DNA from: Herbaspirillum sp. meg3
GTDB lineage: Bacteria > Pseudomonadota > Gammaproteobacteria > Burkholderiales > Burkholderiaceae_D
NCBI RefSeq assembly: GCF_002257565.1
Contig: NZ_CP022736.1
Coordinates: forward strand, 2,542,001 to 2,606,000
Direction of reading: 5' to 3'
DNA length: 64,000 nt
The translations under genes and the position numbers were made by a program. Position 1 is the stretch's first letter, and every line of letters starts with the position of its first letter. Under the pieces are notes generated by a model. The model saw only the letters and a program-made list of their open reading frames with translations. It was not told the DNA's origin and did not search any database. Positions 61,252-64,000 of this stretch are shown one piece after another.

Positions 61252-62361
61252 TCAATAGGTGAGAGAGGGTGCGCCGGGGAAGGGGCTGTGGAGCGTGCCA
61301 AGATCTGTCTGCGGCTGCCACAATCCCTGCCCGAAATAGCGCTCGCGCGACAACATGACCAGCATGGCGCGCTTGTGGGGGAAATCGAATTCTTTGACCT
61401 TGGCATAACCGCTTTTGTCGAGGTTGCGGATCTGTTTGTCGTGGTCGGCGCGTGGCTCTCCGACCACGCACTGAGTACGGCAGTCGTCGAGAAAGAGATA
61501 GTGCGAGATCGAGGTCAGCCATGCCACGGCAAATTGTTTGCCGCGGAACGCTTCTTCGCCCACCAGCACGTGCCAGCCGCGGTCGAAGTCTGCGCTGTCA
61601 TAGAACGGCGCGATGCGGTTTTCCTTGGCCCAGTAAGCTTCGAAATAAGCGAACGGCTGGTCGTCGAAACTGGCAATCAGCGACGTCATATGCGGATCCG
61701 CTGCAATCGTGTCGAGATAATGCCGGTGTTGTGCGAGGTCGCCGGTTTCACCCCAAAACTGCGCCACCACCGGGTCGTTCATCCAGCGGCTGAACAACGG
61801 CAGATCGTTTTCTTGCCGCAAGGTCCGCAGTGTCAAAGTCCGCTTGAGCCAAGGGATATAACGCGTATACACCACGCCCTGAGGCTTCGGGCCGCGCAAG
61901 GGGTGACGGCGGCCATCGTGCATGACCTGTAACGCCGGGAAGGCTGTAGTCGCGGCATGCGGCAGCCAGCCGGCCGCGTGCTGCCAGACCATCTCCGCAT
62001 AGGAAACGTAGCCACCGTTCTGAGCAACCAGCAGGCCGGCATGGGCCAGTTCGCGTGCGGTCCCGTCAGGCAAGACAACCTCGATCATGCGCACTTGTGG
62101 TTCATGCATCAGAATCATCTGCAATACCGCCAGCAGGTCGTCGTAGCCGGATGCATCGGTGGAAATGCGCCAGTCCGCGTTTGCCACGGCTAGCGGATCG
62201 GATGATTTTGGTGACGTTGCTGCACCGCGTTGCCACTGCCAGCGCGAGCGTTCCCGGTGTTCATCATCGCAAACGCTGAGTTGATCGGCTTCGCAATAGA
62301 CGAACAAGGGCGTCCCACGCACGCACAGCGGTGTGGCATAAACAGGTAGTGGACGATTCAA
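61252..62361 (-). CDS. Siderophore N-hydroxy-amine acetyltransferase (IucB/AlcB-type GNAT)
   Basis: The start at TTG 62361 is preferred because AGGAG lies five bases before it; an in-frame TTG at 62409 would add 16 residues. The 369-residue protein has a poorly conserved N-terminal half and a C-terminal GNAT domain of the IucB/AlcB type: FSRWMNDPVVAQFWGE, FDDQPFAYFEAYWAKE, YDSADFDRGWHVLVGE and FPHKRAMLVMLSRERYF. Such enzymes acylate N-hydroxyornithine or N-hydroxylysine to form the hydroxamate. It is the first gene of the minus-strand operon and sits behind an ECF-type promoter. Confidence 0.9.
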   Translation of the reverse strand: MNRPLPVYATPLCVRGTPLFVYCEADQLSVCDDEHRERSRWQWQRGAATSPKSSDPLAVANADWRISTDASGYDDLLAVLQMILMHEPQVRMIEVVLPDGTARELAHAGLLVAQNGGYVSYAEMVWQHAAGWLPHAATTAFPALQVMHDGRRHPLRGPKPQGVVYTRYIPWLKRTLTLRTLRQENDLPLFSRWMNDPVVAQFWGETGDLAQHRHYLDTIAADPHMTSLIASFDDQPFAYFEAYWAKENRIAPFYDSADFDRGWHVLVGEEAFRGKQFAVAWLTSISHYLFLDDCRTQCVVGEPRADHDKQIRNLDKSGYAKVKEFDFPHKRAMLVMLSRERYFGQGLWQPQTDLGTLHSPFPGAPSLTY

Positions 62362-62460
62362 TACAACTCCTGAGTGAATTCCGGACAAATATTCCGACAA
62401 ATGCGGCAAAGGTATTTCAGCCCTTGGTTTCGCAAGGCAAATGTCGCTCTCCCTTCTTTG

Positions 62461-62484
62461 ACGAATGAGAAGTATTTTTATTTA
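62461..62484 (-). promoter_or_regulatory. ECF-type promoter of the tailoring/uptake operon (TAAAT-N16-CGT)
   Basis: On the minus strand TAAAT (62484-62480) and CGT (62463-62461) are exactly 16 bases apart, as in the biosynthetic promoter. It lies 99 bases before the preferred acetyltransferase start. A Fur-like stretch (AATGAGAAGTATTTTTATT, 62464-62482) fills the spacer, so Fur might also act here directly, though that match is weaker. Confidence 0.78.
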
Positions 62485-62567
62485 CAAAAATCTATCAAGA
62501 CCCGTACCGGAGCTGGTTTGCGGCTTTCATGGCTGATCTGAAACCGTCGCCAGGAGGCCTTGCGGCT

Positions 62568-62591
62568 TAAATTGGCGGCTACTTGATTCGT
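62568..62591 (+). promoter_or_regulatory. ECF-type promoter of the exporter gene (TAAAT-N16-CGT)
   Basis: TAAAT (62568-62572) and CGT (62589-62591) are separated by exactly 16 bases. Together with the opposite promoter 84 bases away, it makes this gap a divergent control region for export and uptake. The remaining bases between 62362 and 62624 contain no gene that I can support. Confidence 0.78.
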
Positions 62592-62624
62592 CTGATAAGG
62601 AGACTTCCTTTATTTGGCGAACGC

Positions 62625-64000
62625 ATGCTTAACTATCTATTAAGACAATCCTGGCGCTTCCTGTTGCTGGCAGCAGGGGCGAGCATTACGCGCGGTGTGT
62701 GCAGCGTGCTGATGGTGATTCAGATCAATGCCGCGCTGTCGGCCGATGCTGCAGCGCGCGCCCAGGCGGCCTGGTGGTTTGCCGCGACCGTGGTGACGCT
62801 GATGCTGAGTCACATGGCGTCAAACATCCTGTTCGAACGACTCAATCAGCGGGCGCAGGCGGATATGCGGCGCTATATTTCCGCTCGCGTGATTAGTGCG
62901 GATTATCGTCATATCGAACGCATCGGCGCAGCGCGTATCCAGTCCGCACTGACCGAGCACAGCGCCAAGGTCGCGGAATTCTTTGTCGGCTTGCCGGCCA
63001 TCCTGACCAACTCGGTGGTCGTGATCGGCTGTCTGATCTATATGCTGCTGCTGTCCTGGCAAGTATTTCTGGTGGCGCTGGCCGTCTTGGGGCTGGGTTC
63101 GCTGGGCTACCATCTGGCGCATCTGAAGGCGATCCGCTATCTGGAACGCGCAGCCAAGGAGCAAGACGTCATGTTCGGTCATTTTCAGGGAATGACGGCC
63201 GGTGCCAAGGAATTGCGCCTGCATCGCAAAAAACGCCAGCTATTTGAGCGCGACTTGTTGCATGTGGCGATTGAAAACGTGCGCAGCCTGAGGACGCGTG
63301 GCATGTCGATTTTTACCGCATCGGCCAGTTGGGGCAACTTCCTGATATTTGCATTCATCGGCCTGGTGCTGTTCTTTCTGGTTAGTGATGCGCCCTCGGA
63401 ACGCGCGGTGATGAGCGGTTTTGCACTGGTGTTCGTCTATATCGTCACGCCTCTTGAAGTGTTGCTGATGAATATCCCACGCGCCAATCTGGCACGCGTA
63501 GCTGCGGCGCGCATCGATGCCGTCACACAGGATATGTCCAGCAGCGAACCACCCGCGGCAGAAGCGCAGGCCGGTACCTTGGAGAGTCTGGTTCTGCGTA
63601 ACGTGACACATCGTTATTATCGCGAATGCAGCGACGGTTTCTTCCTGCTCGGGCCGATCCGGCTTAGCTTCGTTCCCGGCGAGGTAACGTTCCTGGTCGG
63701 CGGCAACGGCAGCGGCAAAACCACGTTGGCCAAACTGCTGGTCGGACTCTACGTGCCACAGGAGGGGGAAATCGTCTGGAACGGCAATGTGGTTGACGAT
63801 GCCGGACGTGACGCCTACCGCCAATTATTCTCGACGGTGTTTTCTGATTTTCATCTGTTCGATCAGTTGCTGGAAAGTGATCGCCCCAATCTGGATGCCG
63901 ATGCCAATCGCTTGTTGGAGAAATTGCAGTTGCAGCATCTGGTGCAGGTCAAGGACGGTGCGTTTACGACTCGAGCGTTGTCGCAAGGACAGCGCAAGCG
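62625..64000 (+). CDS. Peptide-siderophore ABC exporter (PvdE/SyrD-like), 3' end cut by window
   Basis: From ATG 62625 (MLNYLLRQSWRFLLLAAGAS) the frame runs off the right edge after about 458 residues; a full protein is near 550. An N-terminal membrane domain of about six helices is followed by an ATPase domain with Walker A GGNGSGKTT (near residue 363) and the signature LSQGQRKR at the end of the window. This is the cyclic-peptide exporter family that includes PvdE, which moves the siderophore or its precursor from cytosol to periplasm. AAGGAGA lies 21 bases before the ATG, unusually far, so the true start or leader is unclear. Confidence 0.93.
   Translation, partial: MLNYLLRQSWRFLLLAAGASITRGVCSVLMVIQINAALSADAAARAQAAWWFAATVVTLMLSHMASNILFERLNQRAQADMRRYISARVISADYRHIERIGAARIQSALTEHSAKVAEFFVGLPAILTNSVVVIGCLIYMLLLSWQVFLVALAVLGLGSLGYHLAHLKAIRYLERAAKEQDVMFGHFQGMTAGAKELRLHRKKRQLFERDLLHVAIENVRSLRTRGMSIFTASASWGNFLIFAFIGLVLFFLVSDAPSERAVMSGFALVFVYIVTPLEVLLMNIPRANLARVAAARIDAVTQDMSSSEPPAAEAQAGTLESLVLRNVTHRYYRECSDGFFLLGPIRLSFVPGEVTFLVGGNGSGKTTLAKLLVGLYVPQEGEIVWNGNVVDDAGRDAYRQLFSTVFSDFHLFDQLLESDRPNLDADANRLLEKLQLQHLVQVKDGAFTTRALSQGQRK

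Noticed and set aside
1..64000. CRISPR arrays, tRNA or rRNA genes.
   Set aside because: No spaced direct repeats of CRISPR size and no cloverleaf or rRNA-like sequence were noticed on reading; the repeats present are A-domain copies and short tandems.

Overview
This window looks like a chromosomal segment of a betaproteobacterium of the Oxalobacteraceae, most likely Herbaspirillum or a close relative. That call rests on the high-GC coding style, the cbb3-oxidase gene order and, above all, on a lipopeptide-siderophore locus with the architecture known from serobactin-type siderophores of Herbaspirillum. No database search was possible, so the genus is an inference.

Region 1 (1-14866) is a dense sensory block. 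On the minus strand lie an MCP, a CheV and a PAS-containing Aer-like MCP cut by the window edge. A second minus-strand operon encodes a DNA-binding/receiver protein, a histidine kinase, a free Hpt protein and a hybrid kinase. Divergently, on the plus strand, four overlapping genes encode a small unknown protein, a hybrid kinase with its own Hpt domain, a receiver/HD-GYP c-di-GMP phosphodiesterase and an HDOD protein.

Region 2 (14938-16816) has three minus-strand genes: a DksA/TraR-type zinc-finger protein, a cytochrome b561 and a VIT1/CCC1-type metal transporter.

Region 3 (17195-26227) is a complete cbb3 cytochrome c oxidase locus: a TauE/SafE-like membrane protein, ccoI, ccoS, then ccoN-O-Q-P-G-H and a small membrane protein. 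A perfect FNR/Anr box precedes ccoN and a near-perfect one precedes the first maturation operon, so microaerobic induction is expected. A truncated IS21-type istA remnant separates this locus from the next.

Region 4 (26809-64000) is an iron-regulated siderophore cluster. A candidate Fur box precedes an ECF sigma factor gene. Three promoters with exactly TAAAT-N16-CGT drive (a) the biosynthetic operon mbtH - type II thioesterase - broken PPTase - Asp hydroxylase - NRPS1 - NRPS2 - NRPS3, (b) the minus-strand operon acetyltransferase - ornithine N-hydroxylase - TonB receptor - PepSY reductase, and (c) the plus-strand peptide exporter. The assembly line reads FAAL-ACP-C-A(Asp)-PCP-E-C-A(Ser)-PCP-C-hydroxylase / C*-A(Asp)-PCP / C-A(Ser)-PCP-C-A(hydroxyornithine-like)-PCP-E-C-PCP-TE. 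The predicted product is fatty acyl-D-(OH)Asp-Ser-(OH)Asp-Ser-D-(OH-Orn type)-X, with two beta-hydroxyaspartates and hydroxamates as iron ligands.

The unusual points are a last module with no adenylation domain, a condensation-like domain that has lost both active-site histidines, a hydroxylase fused to the end of NRPS1, two serine-activating segments that are almost identical over 1.65 kb, and a PPTase gene that has lost its catalytic core.
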